Assembly (NCBI RefSeq): GCF_000739655.1
Contig: NZ_BATR01000061.1
Coordinates: forward strand, 1 to 42,112
Direction of reading: 5' to 3'
Source: Verrucomicrobium sp. BvORR106
Lineage (GTDB): Bacteria > Verrucomicrobiota > Verrucomicrobiia > Verrucomicrobiales > Verrucomicrobiaceae
Length of the DNA stretch: 42,112 nt
Part shown: one piece after another, positions 9,245 through 17,002 of the stretch
Numbering within the stretch: the stretch's first letter is position 1
Layout of the letters: the number at the start of each line of letters is the position of its first letter
Notes under the pieces: generated by a model
Databases searched by the model: none
The model's input: the letters and a program-made list of their open reading frames with translations, nothing else
What the model was told of the DNA's origin: nothing
Translations under genes and position numbers: made by a program

Positions 9245-9766
9245 TTACTTGCCGTCCCGATCGGCATCACCAGGCAGTGCTCGCTCCACCCTGTCCCACG
9301 CGGCTCGTGAGGCGTGCCTGGCTTTTTCCCAGGCGAGTCGGGACTTGCCTTTTACGGAATCCCAATTTCGTTCAAGGTCTGTTTCCGCCTCGTTGTACGA
9401 GGCATACTGGCCCGAGCGATAGCTTTCGTATCCGGTCCGGTAGGCCGGTCCCAGATCATCATAGGTGCTGTCGACATCCACGTAGTCCTCGTTTCGGTAG
9501 TTCTCATTCCAGTAGGCGTCTTCAACGGTGGGATCGACCGCTTCTGCGACGCCTTTGCCCGCGAGACCGCCTGCTACGGCACCAATTGCCCCGCCTACGA
9601 TCACACCCACTGGGCCTCCAGCCGCGCCAATTGCGGCTCCAGCGGCGGCACCGCCTGCTGCACCGACTCCGGTGCCAACGGGATGGGCCCCAGGTTCACC
9701 CGTGATAGGGTCCTCGTTTCGGTCGCCTTCGGAAGGATTCTCTCTCTGTGGTTGTGATGTGCTCAT
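9245..9766 (-). CDS. Glycine-zipper domain protein
   Basis: 173 residues. After a polar N-terminus, residues 27-73 form an Ala/Gly-rich stretch with the GxxxG-type spacing of glycine zippers (GAAGGAAAGAAIGAAGG, then GGAIGAVAGGLAGKG), able to insert in or associate with membranes. The C-terminal half is acidic and Tyr-rich (YWNENYRNEDYVDVD, YRTGYESY) and ends in a Trp-containing helix (DRVERALPGD). Such proteins often accompany general-stress genes. It lies 42 bases downstream of the GlsB/YeaQ-like gene on the same strand, so the two probably form a stress operon ending at the 9199-9228 terminator. No enzymatic motif is present. Confidence 0.75.
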   Translation of the reverse strand: MSTSQPQRENPSEGDRNEDPITGEPGAHPVGTGVGAAGGAAAGAAIGAAGGPVGVIVGGAIGAVAGGLAGKGVAEAVDPTVEDAYWNENYRNEDYVDVDSTYDDLGPAYRTGYESYRSGQYASYNEAETDLERNWDSVKGKSRLAWEKARHASRAAWDRVERALPGDADRDGK

Positions 9767-9808
9767 GGGATTTTTTTGTTTGATGTTCGTGTTCAGTTTC
9801 TGATTGGG

Positions 9809-10066
9809 CTAAGCCACCCGGCGTCGGCCTGTCACCATCCGGTAGACGACCAGCAGCAAGACAGCCCCGATCACGGAGGCGATGAACCCCACCGGTTCAC
9901 CTTCATTGTACCAGCCCAGGTTCCGGCCCAAGAAGCCGGCGACAAAGGCGCCTACGACGCCGATCACCATGGTGATGAAGATGCCGCCGGGGTCTTTTCC
10001 GGGCATCAGTAGCTTGGCGACAGCTCCTACGATAAGGCCGATGATCAACATCCAGATGAATGACAT
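9809..10066 (-). CDS. GlsB/YeaQ/YmgE family stress membrane protein
   Basis: 85 residues with three hydrophobic segments (IWMLIIGLIVGAVAKLLM, IFITMVIGVVGAFVAGFLG, VGFIASVIGAVLLLVVYRM) and the conserved motif LLMPGKDPGGIFITMVIG, the signature of the transglycosylase-associated (PF04226) family. Members are small inner-membrane proteins induced in envelope, acid or stationary-phase stress; their biochemical role is not settled. The length is normal for the family. It is the first gene of a two-gene minus-strand unit with the glycine-zipper gene. A GlsB-glycine zipper pairing fits a general stress function. Confidence 0.9.
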   Translation of the reverse strand: MSFIWMLIIGLIVGAVAKLLMPGKDPGGIFITMVIGVVGAFVAGFLGRNLGWYNEGEPVGFIASVIGAVLLLVVYRMVTGRRRVA

Positions 10067-10341
10067 ATTTTTAGGTGGTTGATTTTGAACGGGCTTGGGC
10101 CCAGTGCCATGAGATCGGCAAGTTATGGTGTCGCGCGCTTACATTATTTACGGATTGCGAAATTTTGATAAGCTCATCGAACCCGCGCTCTCGCCTCATG
10201 CGAGTCAGGTGCTGAGTGACCCCGTCCGACGCTTGCCTGCACTGTTGCACCGTTGAGCAGCAGGCGACGACATGCCTGTGTCCATGACCCAAAATCTGTG
10301 GTGACAGAACTGCTGGGGTCACTTGAAGTGCCCTGAGGGAA

Positions 10342-11163
10342 CTATCCCTGCCGGGCAAAGGCCGCGGCTCTTGCAATGAGGGCAGGCTCTGGACGGATGC
10401 CGGTGTAGAGCACGAACTGCTCGACCGCCTGCAGGACAATGACATCCGCTCCCGAAATGCAGGGTTTGCCCAAACTGGTTGCCAGTTGGATCAACGGCGT
10501 TTCGGCGGGAATCGCGACCACATCAAACACGGCCTGTGCCGAGCGTACCTGTGGTTCGGTAAAGGCCAGTTGCCCTGCTTCAGTGCCGCCGGTCATGCCG
10601 ATAGGCGTGACGTTGATCAGCAGGCCCGGGGTTTCATGCTTGAGCTCCTGCTTCCAGGCATAGCTGTATCGGGAGGCCAGCGCTTCTCCTGCGGATTGAT
10701 TTCGCGCCACGATGGTGCCCTTGGTGAATCCCGCATCTCGCAAGGCGCAGGCGACGGCCTTGGCCATGCCTCCGCTCCCACGAAGAGCGAAATCCAAATA
10801 AGTCGGGATGGCGTGCGACTTCAAGAGCGAGAAAACCGCGGTGTAGTCGGTGTTGTAGCCTTTGAGTACCCCTGCAGTGTTGACGATTGTGTTCACCGAC
10901 ATGATGCCTGCGGCGGAAGGTTCCAGCCCGTCGAGGTATTCGATGCAATCTTCCTTGAAGGGCATGGAAACGGCGCAGCCGCGAATGCCCAGCGCCCGGA
11001 TGCCAGTGATCGCCCCCGCGAGATTTCCCGTGGTGAAGGCCTTGTAAACAAAGTTCAGCCCCAGCTCGCGATAAAGGAAGTTGTGGAAGCGGGTGCCGAA
11101 GTTTCCCGGTCGCCCCGAGAGCGACATGCAAAGCTGGGTGTCTCTGTTGATGGAGGATTCCAT
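10342..11163 (-). CDS. Shikimate dehydrogenase-like protein (HI0607 type)
   Basis: 273 residues from ATG 11163; the longer frame to 11322 adds 53 unrelated residues. Motifs of the shikimate dehydrogenase superfamily are in order: N-terminal substrate region CMSLSGRPGNFGTRFHN, catalytic Lys in SMPFKED (K70), VNTIVN (90-95), NTD with the catalytic Asp (D106), the dinucleotide-binding loop GSGGMAKAV (129-137), NVTPIGM, and the C-terminal ISGADVIVLQAVEQF. The start CMSLSGRPG rather than the usual HSxSP, and the ISGADVIVLQAVEQF end, match the HI0607 (SDH-L) subfamily. That subfamily oxidises shikimate slowly and its true substrate is uncertain. No aro gene is nearby, which argues against a housekeeping AroE. 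Confidence 0.9.
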   Translation of the reverse strand: MESSINRDTQLCMSLSGRPGNFGTRFHNFLYRELGLNFVYKAFTTGNLAGAITGIRALGIRGCAVSMPFKEDCIEYLDGLEPSAAGIMSVNTIVNTAGVLKGYNTDYTAVFSLLKSHAIPTYLDFALRGSGGMAKAVACALRDAGFTKGTIVARNQSAGEALASRYSYAWKQELKHETPGLLINVTPIGMTGGTEAGQLAFTEPQVRSAQAVFDVVAIPAETPLIQLATSLGKPCISGADVIVLQAVEQFVLYTGIRPEPALIARAAAFARQG

Positions 11164-11489
11164 GAGGAAACCAAATGATGCGGTTGAAAAGGTGAGTGGA
11201 GCCCTTCTATCGGATCCCTGATTACGAACACCACGGCCAATTGGGTGCACGTTTGCAAGTATCCAGGGGGCCGCGGAGCATAGCGGTTCATCTGGAATCT
11301 TAATCTGGAGCCGTGCCGTCACGAGTTCGAAAAACTATGATGGGGGGCAATTCCCAATGACAACTCCCCGGAGCGACACAATATGTCGACGGGCTGTCGT
11401 AATGCATCTGGCCGTGTCGCCTCGCTGTTTCTGGGAGGTGCGCTCAGCGGAGCTCTGCGAACGATGGCTCCAACAATTGGTCCTGTATT
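11164..11489. other. Intergenic spacer, no gene
   Basis: 326 bases between divergent genes. I see no tRNA, terminator or repeat. A CGGCAC-N7-AGA string on the minus strand (11318-11304) looks faintly like the -24/-12 elements found further on, but it lacks the upstream dyads. Confidence 0.6.
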
Positions 11490-11963
11490 ATGAGTGAGCG
11501 ATCGAAGAGCACGCTATTTTTGGAATACGAAGGCAAGTTGGACCACGCTGCAGATGCTGTTCGGAGGGATCCCGAAAACAGGAAGTCCGTAGAGAATCTG
11601 CTTGGACTCTTGGAGTATTACGTTGGCCGTGCAATTCCAGGCGACTTCGAATTGGAGATGGAAGTGTATGGCGAGGCCAGATACTGGCTGGCAGAGGACA
11701 GGTGCCGCGATCAAGTATGGGCATGGATGCTGAAGATGGCAAGGGAGGCCAAAGGAGAGCAACAAGGTAGAATGTGCGTTAAGATCTTTGAATATCTTAC
11801 TTTGCCCAATGTGGGGGTGGAGTGGATGACTTTGGTGTTCGACACTTGGTGCGATAATCGGCTGAAATGGATCTTGCCTGAAATTTACCGACACAAGCCT
11901 GAGCAGCTTTGTTGGGATATGCTGGCGGTCTCAAACGCTGTGGAGGCTAGAAATGGCAAATGA
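11490..11963 (+). CDS. Hypothetical protein
   Basis: 157 residues, predicted cytoplasmic: no signal peptide or membrane helix. It is highly charged and Trp-rich in the middle (EARYWLAEDRCRDQVWAWMLKMA) and looks all-helical. I do not recognise the family. Local GC is lower than in the flanking metabolic genes and codon choice is less biased (frequent TTG, AAA and GAA). Together with the next orphan gene this suggests more recent acquisition. The start ATG 11490 has no strong ribosome site. It stands alone between spacers. Confidence 0.6.
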   Translation: MSERSKSTLFLEYEGKLDHAADAVRRDPENRKSVENLLGLLEYYVGRAIPGDFELEMEVYGEARYWLAEDRCRDQVWAWMLKMAREAKGEQQGRMCVKIFEYLTLPNVGVEWMTLVFDTWCDNRLKWILPEIYRHKPEQLCWDMLAVSNAVEARNGK

Positions 11964-12048
11964 GAATACGTTGCGTGGTGGGTGGTGGCGTATCGGCTAC
12001 CCATGCGGCACGCGGGTTCATTCGCGTAAAAAATTTAGGAGGGGCCCA

Positions 12049-12096
12049 ATGTTGGTAATATCACAGACCCGCGCCAACACCTTGCCCAAGTCGTAG
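12049..12096 (+). CDS. Possible 15-codon ORF with a strong ribosome site
   Basis: ATG at 12049 is preceded by AGGAGG with 6-base spacing, unusually good for this window. It encodes MLVISQTRANTLPKS and stops at 12094-12096. It could be a leader peptide for the exported protein starting 100 bases downstream, or chance. No attenuator hairpin was found. Confidence 0.25.
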   Translation: MLVISQTRANTLPKS

Positions 12097-12196
12097 GGAT
12101 GGTCAGATTAGAACCATGACCGAGAACCATGGTGTGCTGTGGCAAAGAGGAGAAGCAGGCCGTCGCATCTCATTCTAAACCAAATCCTTAGGAAGT

Positions 12197-12622
12197 ATGA
12201 AGATGCTGAATAGACGTAGTTTCTTGTTACGGTTGATGTGCACGCTGCCCTCGCACAGTGTGTTTTGTGATGACGTGAAGGATCGTTCAAGCTATGTCAA
12301 GCTGTATGAGCAATGGGAGGCTGTGATTGAAAAGGCACATCGTGATGGTCGAAGCACCATCACGTTTGTGGATATGGATCTAAGGAAAAAGCTGGGCGAG
12401 GGGGCGTGGCTTGAAGCTCCCTTGCTCAAGAAGAAATTGGAGCACAATAGCTATGTGGTTTTCATTCTTGATGCCAGCCAGCAACTGGTCGCGTTCTCGA
12501 AACAACGTGGTGTGAATATTGAAGAAGGAGACCTTTCGGAAAAAGGTTTGAGTAGGTGGGGCGAAATCTTGGATGAGTGGATTGCCTTGAACAAGAGCAA
12601 GAATTCGAGTGGCGGCAAGTAG
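12197..12622 (+). CDS. Hypothetical exported protein
   Basis: 141 residues. The N-terminus (MLNRRSFLLRLMCTLPSHSVF) has a twin Arg followed by a hydrophobic stretch, like a short Tat- or Sec-type signal, with likely cleavage near VFCDD. The mature part is soluble and charged (YVKLYEQWEAVIEKAHRD; VVFILDASQQLVAFSKQRG) and could be a small alpha/beta domain. A thioredoxin-like reading was considered, but no CxxC is present. I do not recognise the family. The gene lies in a lower-GC stretch together with the orphan at 11490. Confidence 0.55.
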   Translation: MKMLNRRSFLLRLMCTLPSHSVFCDDVKDRSSYVKLYEQWEAVIEKAHRDGRSTITFVDMDLRKKLGEGAWLEAPLLKKKLEHNSYVVFILDASQQLVAFSKQRGVNIEEGDLSEKGLSRWGEILDEWIALNKSKNSSGGK

Positions 12623-12708
12623 CGCCAGAAGACGGGCTATAGATGAATCTGCTGTGCGAAATTGCCGTGGAATCTTCAGAGGGCGTGGGAGATGTGAGGC
12701 GCAGCAGC

Positions 12709-13377
12709 TCAACTAAGCAGCTTGATCATCTTCTCCGCGACCCCCTGTGCTGATGCAGGGTTTTGTCCGGTGACGAGGAGCCCGTCAGTGATGCTGTTCG
12801 GTTGCCAGGGCGGTACGGTGTGGAAGATGGCACCCTGGCTGGTGAGCGCTGTTTCCAACTCGAAGGGCACATCGGTCTTGGCGTAGTTCTCCTCTTCCTC
12901 ATTGGTGAAGGACGTGATGTTTTTGCCGTCCACGATGTAGGAGCCGTCGCTCAACCTCACGTTTAGCAGTGCCACGGGCCCGTGGCACACTGCGCCCACC
13001 ACTGCCTTGCGCTCATACGTCTCACGGACGACTTGCTTGAGCAGCGGGTGTTCGGGCATGTCGACCATGGGGGCCAGTCCTCCAGGAACGAAGATGGCGT
13101 CGTAGGGGCGGACATCGACGTCCGAGAGCTTTCCGGCCTTCTGCATCCGGGCCCATCCGTCGCCGACGAGGAAAGACAGGTTCGCTGGATCATCGGCGAG
13201 ATGGAGCGCATCAAGGTAGGGTGTGTCTCCCGTGAGACTGACGAAGTCCACTTGGTATTTGACCTTGTCGAACTCTGCATACGGATGCGCCACTTCGGGA
13301 AGAAAGATGCCCGTTCTCCGGTTGTGGGGACCGATGACGTTGGCGTTCGAAAGGATGATGAGAATCTTCTTGGACAT
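12709..13377 (-). CDS. DJ-1/PfpI family protein, cytosolic (copy 1)
   Basis: 222 residues with no signal peptide. The DJ-1/PfpI (class I glutamine-amidotransferase-like) fold is shown by the conserved acid in IFLPEVAHPY (E28), the IFVPGGLAPM strand-turn near 95-104, and the nucleophile elbow GAVCHGPVAL with C131 and H132. The insertion of about 50 residues before that region and the NITSFTNEEE segment resemble the Hsp31/glyoxalase III-like subgroup, which acts on methylglyoxal or glycated substrates. It is the last gene of the five-gene minus-strand unit led by the aldo/keto reductase, 37 bases after the ABM gene. A carbonyl detoxification role fits the neighbours; an exact substrate cannot be stated. 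Confidence 0.88.
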   Translation of the reverse strand: MSKKILIILSNANVIGPHNRRTGIFLPEVAHPYAEFDKVKYQVDFVSLTGDTPYLDALHLADDPANLSFLVGDGWARMQKAGKLSDVDVRPYDAIFVPGGLAPMVDMPEHPLLKQVVRETYERKAVVGAVCHGPVALLNVRLSDGSYIVDGKNITSFTNEEEENYAKTDVPFELETALTSQGAIFHTVPPWQPNSITDGLLVTGQNPASAQGVAEKMIKLLS

Positions 13378-13414
13378 AGTGAAGGTGAGTTTGGGTTGAT
13401 AACGATGTGCTGGT

Positions 13415-13705
13415 TCAATGAAGCTTTCTGACGATGGTCACGGTGCGGGATTCCAGACGGGGGACGATCTCTCCCACCACGATCTGCTGGTAGTGGTCCG
13501 ATTGCCGGTGAGCATCGGCGGCATACTGGTCGGCATAACATTCATGCAGGATGAACTCGTTGGGGTCAGTCTCTGACTGGTAGACGGAGTAAAAGAGGTT
13601 TCCCTCTTCCTTCCTGGTCTGTGCGGCCAGCTCTGGCAGCAGCTCCAGGACTCGCTGTGTTTCCGATACTTTGACCTTCCAGATGGCGATGATCTCTTTT
13701 TGCAT
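13415..13705 (-). CDS. Antibiotic biosynthesis monooxygenase (ABM) domain protein
   Basis: 96 residues forming a single ABM-type dimeric alpha/beta barrel (PF03992): an IIAIWKVKV strand, ELLPELAAQTRKEEGNLFYSVY (the EEGNL turn typical of the family), FILHECYADQYAADAHRQS, and a C-terminal strand RTVTIVRK. The start at 13705 was chosen over the longer frame because GAGGAGG sits 7 bases upstream. Members act as cofactor-free oxygenases or quinol/aldehyde-handling proteins (YgiN, LsrG type). It sits between the hydrolase and DJ-1 genes in one transcription unit. The same two domains are fused in the gene at 25442-26892. Confidence 0.9.
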   Translation of the reverse strand: MQKEIIAIWKVKVSETQRVLELLPELAAQTRKEEGNLFYSVYQSETDPNEFILHECYADQYAADAHRQSDHYQQIVVGEIVPRLESRTVTIVRKLH

Positions 13706-13745
13706 GGTGTGCCTCCTCTCAATCACTGGGGATGCTGGCAAATCT

Positions 13746-14510
13746 TCACTTGGCGGTGCTCTTCACGGCATCGAGGATGACGGCGAGCACCTCCTTGGGT
13801 TTGGACAGCATCGCCACATGGCCCGCGTCAAGAACAGTGGTTTTTGATTTGGCCCGCTTCGCCATCCACTCTTCCAGCTTGGGGTTGATGGTCTTGTCTT
13901 CTGAGGCGACCACATACCAGGAGGGTTTCGTCTTCCATGCGGCCTGCTGGCTCACTCCGGCGAAGACTTTGGGCGAGGCGGGTTGCTGTACGGCGTAGAT
14001 CATCTCCTGCTCGCTCTTCGACAAATCCCCGGCGAATGCCTTGGCCACTCCTTCTTTGGAAACCGTGAGGAGGCCGTTTGTTTCCTTGAGAAAATCGGAG
14101 AGCTGGGTTGCCGCGGCGTTCGCACTCAGGGTCGGCACGGTTTCGCCTTTGTCGGGAGCAAAGGCCGCGATATAGACCAGGCCTTTGACCTTGGGATGTA
14201 CTCCTGATTCCGTGATGACAAATCCACCCCAGGAATGGCCCACCAGAATCACGTCGCCCTTGGCTCGCTCAAGCGCCGCGTTCGTTGCTGCCACATCTTC
14301 ATCGAGGGATGTGGTAGGGTTCTGGACAGAGATGACTTCAAATCCGTCCTCGACCAGCGGAGTGATGACTTTGTTCCAGGATGTGCCGTCAGCCCAGAGG
14401 CCGTGGACGAAGACGATGGTGGGTTTTGCGTTCATGGCTTTTTCGGTTTGAGCAATAACACTTGAGAACAGGCCGCAGACGGCGGCAGCTAGGGCAATGG
14501 CGAGTTTCAT
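13746..14510 (-). CDS. Exported alpha/beta hydrolase
   Basis: 254 residues with a signal peptide (LAIALAAAVCGLFSSVIAQ), so probably periplasmic. The fold is clear: oxyanion segment VFVHGLWADGTSW, nucleophile elbow GHSWGG (S93), an acid candidate near ASEDKTINP (D205) and the catalytic His in DAGHVAML (H231). It resembles the short esterase-like hydrolases often seen next to oxidoreductases in stress clusters (PF12697). It is the third gene of the unit, 123 bases after the old yellow enzyme gene and 40 bases before the ABM gene. Ester or lactone hydrolysis is likely; the substrate is unknown. Confidence 0.88.
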   Translation of the reverse strand: MKLAIALAAAVCGLFSSVIAQTEKAMNAKPTIVFVHGLWADGTSWNKVITPLVEDGFEVISVQNPTTSLDEDVAATNAALERAKGDVILVGHSWGGFVITESGVHPKVKGLVYIAAFAPDKGETVPTLSANAAATQLSDFLKETNGLLTVSKEGVAKAFAGDLSKSEQEMIYAVQQPASPKVFAGVSQQAAWKTKPSWYVVASEDKTINPKLEEWMAKRAKSKTTVLDAGHVAMLSKPKEVLAVILDAVKSTAK

Positions 14511-14633
14511 ATGCGGATGTCGGGTTATGGAGGGGTGGGTGTAGGGTGGAATTCAGAGACGACGATCCCCTTCGCCGCAGTCACTTCGGAATGCGGTTCG
14601 TGGATCCTGTCTGGAGATGTCTGACTGGAGCGG

Positions 14634-15743
14634 CTAAGGTGTGGCGGCAAACAAGTTGCCGTGTTGCCTGGGCTGGCAACGGAGGTATTGCTTGGGTGCC
14701 TTGATCTGTGCTCCGAGTGCGGCTGCCGCATGCCAGGGCCAGCGTGGGTCGTATAACATGGTGCGAGCCAGCGCGATCATATCGGCGTCACCCGTTCCGA
14801 TGATGGCCTCTGCCTGCTCATATGAGGTGATCAGCCCCACAGCGACGACCGGCATCTTGACCGCTGCTTTGACAGCCCGCGCCAACGGTACTTGATAGCT
14901 GGGGCCCACCGGAATCTCCTGGGCTGGATGCAAGCCTCCGCTGGAGATGTGGATGGCGCTACAGCCGCGCTTCTCCAGTTCCCTGGCAAAGATGATGGAC
15001 TGCTCCACATCCCATCCACCAGCGACCCAATCCGTCGCAGAGAGGCGCACGCTCACGGGCTTCTCTGCAGGAAACACGGCGCGCACGGCATCAAAAACCT
15101 CCAGTGGAAATCGCATGCGATTCTCGAGCGTGCCCCCGTATTCATCTTCACGCTGATTCGAAAGCGGCGAAAGGAACTGGTGCAGCAGGTACCCATGTGC
15201 CGCATGAAGCTGGATCAACTGGATGCCCAGCCGGTCGGCGCGGGTGGCGGCGGCCGCGAAGGCATCGCGGATCCGCGTCATGTCCTCGATTGTGAGCGCG
15301 GTGGGAGGATGATCGCTGCTCTCGAAGGGAATGGCGGAAGGTGCCACCGTCTGCCACCCGTGGGCGTCTCCAGGGGGAAGCTGGTCACCTCCCTTCCACG
15401 GCACATCGGTCGAAGCCTTCCGTCCGGCGTGAGCCAGCTGGATGCCGATGGGCATGTCGAAACAGTTTCGAATGCCTTCCAGAACCCGGCGCATCGCGGC
15501 TTCCGTCTCATCATTCCACAGGCCGGTGTCTGCGTAGCTGATGCGCCCTTCAGGCAGCACTGCTGTCGCCTCAATGGTGAGCAAGGCTGCGCCAGAGAGC
15601 ATGAACTGGCCGAGGTGAACGAAGTGCCAGTCCGTCATGCAGCCCTCCACCGCCGAATACTGGCACATGGGTGCCACGACAATGCGGTTGGCCAGGGCGA
15701 GATTGCCAACCTGGATGGGCTTGAAGAGAGCAGGATGATTCAT
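14634..15743 (-). CDS. Old yellow enzyme (NADH:flavin oxidoreductase, YqjM-like)
   Basis: 369 residues from ATG 15743; the frame is open to 15848 but the start MNHPALFKPIQVGNLALANR is the family's normal N-terminus. It is an FMN-dependent ene-reductase of the bacterial YqjM-like class. Visible markers are C27 and Y30 in APMCQYSA, the Q102/H105 segment IQLAHAGRKAS, the H180/H183 pair in LHAAHGYLLHQFLSP, and EDEYGG. These enzymes reduce alpha,beta-unsaturated aldehydes, ketones and quinones with NAD(P)H and are commonly induced by electrophile or oxidative stress. It is the second gene of the unit, 46 bases after the aldo/keto reductase. Confidence 0.95.
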   Translation of the reverse strand: MNHPALFKPIQVGNLALANRIVVAPMCQYSAVEGCMTDWHFVHLGQFMLSGAALLTIEATAVLPEGRISYADTGLWNDETEAAMRRVLEGIRNCFDMPIGIQLAHAGRKASTDVPWKGGDQLPPGDAHGWQTVAPSAIPFESSDHPPTALTIEDMTRIRDAFAAAATRADRLGIQLIQLHAAHGYLLHQFLSPLSNQREDEYGGTLENRMRFPLEVFDAVRAVFPAEKPVSVRLSATDWVAGGWDVEQSIIFARELEKRGCSAIHISSGGLHPAQEIPVGPSYQVPLARAVKAAVKMPVVAVGLITSYEQAEAIIGTGDADMIALARTMLYDPRWPWHAAAALGAQIKAPKQYLRCQPRQHGNLFAATP

Positions 15744-15789
15744 GAGAATGCGGCTTGATGTGGGAGGAGTACTTTTAGCTGTAAACCAA

Positions 15790-16821
15790 TCACAGTTGGG
15801 AAGTTTCCCGCCACAGATCGATTCCCGCTTCCTTGGCGAACTGATCAATCTCCTCCAGCTCCGCGGTGCTGAATTCGAGGTTCTTCAGCGCATCGAGTGA
15901 GTCATCCAGTTGCTCGATGCTGCGAGCGCCGATGAGAGCTGAGGTCACGCGTTTGTCTCGCAACACCCAGGCGATAGCCATCTGAGCCAGAGTCTGCCCA
16001 CGGCCTTTGGCAATGGCTGCCAACCCACGGACGTTGCCTAGATTCTGCTCCGACAGAAACTCCTGCAGGAAGGTGCCGCCATCAAGCACCCGGCCTGTGG
16101 GGGCAGCGCCGCTGAGATACTTGTTGGTCAGCAAGCCCTGGGCCAGTGCGGAGAAGCCGATGCAGCCCACCCCCAGATCTCCGAGGACCTCCAGAAGACC
16201 GTCTTCGATGTGACGGTTGAGCATGGAGTAGGAGGGCTGGTGGATGAGGAGGGGAACACCTTCGCTCTGCAAGAGCTCATAAGCGCGCCGGGTCCGCTCG
16301 GGGCTGTAGGACGAGATGCCCACATGCAGGGTTTTGCCTTGCTTCACGAGTTGAGCCAGGGCTGACATGGTCTCTTCCATCGGTTCCCCGGGCCAGGGAC
16401 GGTGGGCATAGAAGATATCGACGTAGTCCACACCCAGTCGCCGCAGACTCTGGTCTATGGACGCGATGAGATGTTTCCTGGAGGCACCGATGCCGTAGGG
16501 GCCGGGCCACATTTCGTATCCTGCCTTGGTGGAAATCAGAAGTTCATCGCGCAGATGCCCGCGAAAGTCTTTTTTCAGGATCGCTCCGAGGTTCTCCTCA
16601 GCACTGCCGTTTGGTGGTCCGTACATGTTCGCCAGATCGAAGTGCGTCACCCCACGGTCAAACGCACGCTGGACGACAGCACGGCAAGTCTCGAAGACAT
16701 TCACCCCGCCGAAATTCTGCCAGAACCCCAGTGAAATGGCAGGCAGGGACAGGCCGCTCTTTCCGCAGCGGCGGAACTTTGCACTCTCGTATCGGGTGGG
16801 ATTGGGTTCGTAGGTATTCAT
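15790..16821 (-). CDS. Aldo/keto reductase (YghZ-like)
   Basis: 343 residues with the full AKR catalytic tetrad: D62 in THFDLANMYGPP, Y67, K99 in LLISTKAGYEMWPGPYG and H140 in IFYAHRPWPGEP. The MWPGPYG insertion and the SAEENLG motif match the YghZ/Kv-beta-like group, which reduces L-glyceraldehyde 3-phosphate and methylglyoxal with NADPH. It is the first gene of a five-gene minus-strand unit (AKR, OYE, hydrolase, ABM, DJ-1). The -24/-12-like element at 16840-16854 would place the transcript start only about 7 bases before this ATG. There is no ribosome site, so the mRNA may be nearly leaderless. Confidence 0.93.
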   Translation of the reverse strand: MNTYEPNPTRYESAKFRRCGKSGLSLPAISLGFWQNFGGVNVFETCRAVVQRAFDRGVTHFDLANMYGPPNGSAEENLGAILKKDFRGHLRDELLISTKAGYEMWPGPYGIGASRKHLIASIDQSLRRLGVDYVDIFYAHRPWPGEPMEETMSALAQLVKQGKTLHVGISSYSPERTRRAYELLQSEGVPLLIHQPSYSMLNRHIEDGLLEVLGDLGVGCIGFSALAQGLLTNKYLSGAAPTGRVLDGGTFLQEFLSEQNLGNVRGLAAIAKGRGQTLAQMAIAWVLRDKRVTSALIGARSIEQLDDSLDALKNLEFSTAELEEIDQFAKEAGIDLWRETSQL

Positions 16822-16839
16822 CGGTGTGTCATGACCAAG

Positions 16840-16854
16840 TCAGTTTTCGTGCCA
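16840..16854 (-). promoter_or_regulatory. Sigma-54-like -24/-12 promoter, unit A
   Basis: On the minus strand the sequence reads TGGCACGAAAACTGA. The -24 part TGGCACG is a perfect match to the sigma-54 consensus, with GG and the -12 G separated by 10 bases; the -12 part is CTGA rather than TTGC. It drives the AKR-OYE-hydrolase-ABM-DJ-1 unit. The paired dyads upstream start exactly 87 bases from its last base. Confidence 0.7.
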
Positions 16855-16926
16855 TGTGATTTCGAGCTTCCTTATCCGCTGAGGAAGAGCGTCTTGCGCT
16901 CAGGTGAGCTGTGTCGGTACCTGCTG

Positions 16927-16953
16927 CGAAAATTCGTTGCTTGCGAGTTCTCG
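16927..16953 (-). promoter_or_regulatory. Paired CGA-N4-TCG activator sites, unit A
   Basis: Two 10-bp dyads, CGAAAATTCG (16927-16936) and CGAGTTCTCG (16944-16953), have starts 17 bp apart and lie about 99-125 bp upstream of the predicted start of unit A. This is the distance expected of NtrC-type enhancer sites. A 10-bp inverted repeat GCTCAGGTGA / TCACCTGAGC (16898-16907, 16972-16981) brackets the pair. Confidence 0.72.
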
Positions 16954-17002
16954 TGAGAAGATGACGAGACTTCACCTGAGCGTCATGGAGGGTCTCGGTC
17001 GC

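Noticed and set aside
10158-10167. CGAAATTTTG upstream of the GlsB-like gene as an activator site
   Set aside because: Only one imperfect dyad, and no TGGCA element at the required distance.
11304-11318. CGGCAC-N7-AGA on the minus strand upstream of the shikimate dehydrogenase-like gene as a sixth regulon promoter
   Set aside because: The first base of TGGCA is missing and no CGA-N4-TCG pair lies 87-114 bases upstream.
14511-14633. Separate regulon promoter in front of the hydrolase gene
   Set aside because: No TGGCA element or dyad pair in the 123-base gap; the gene is better read as part of unit A.
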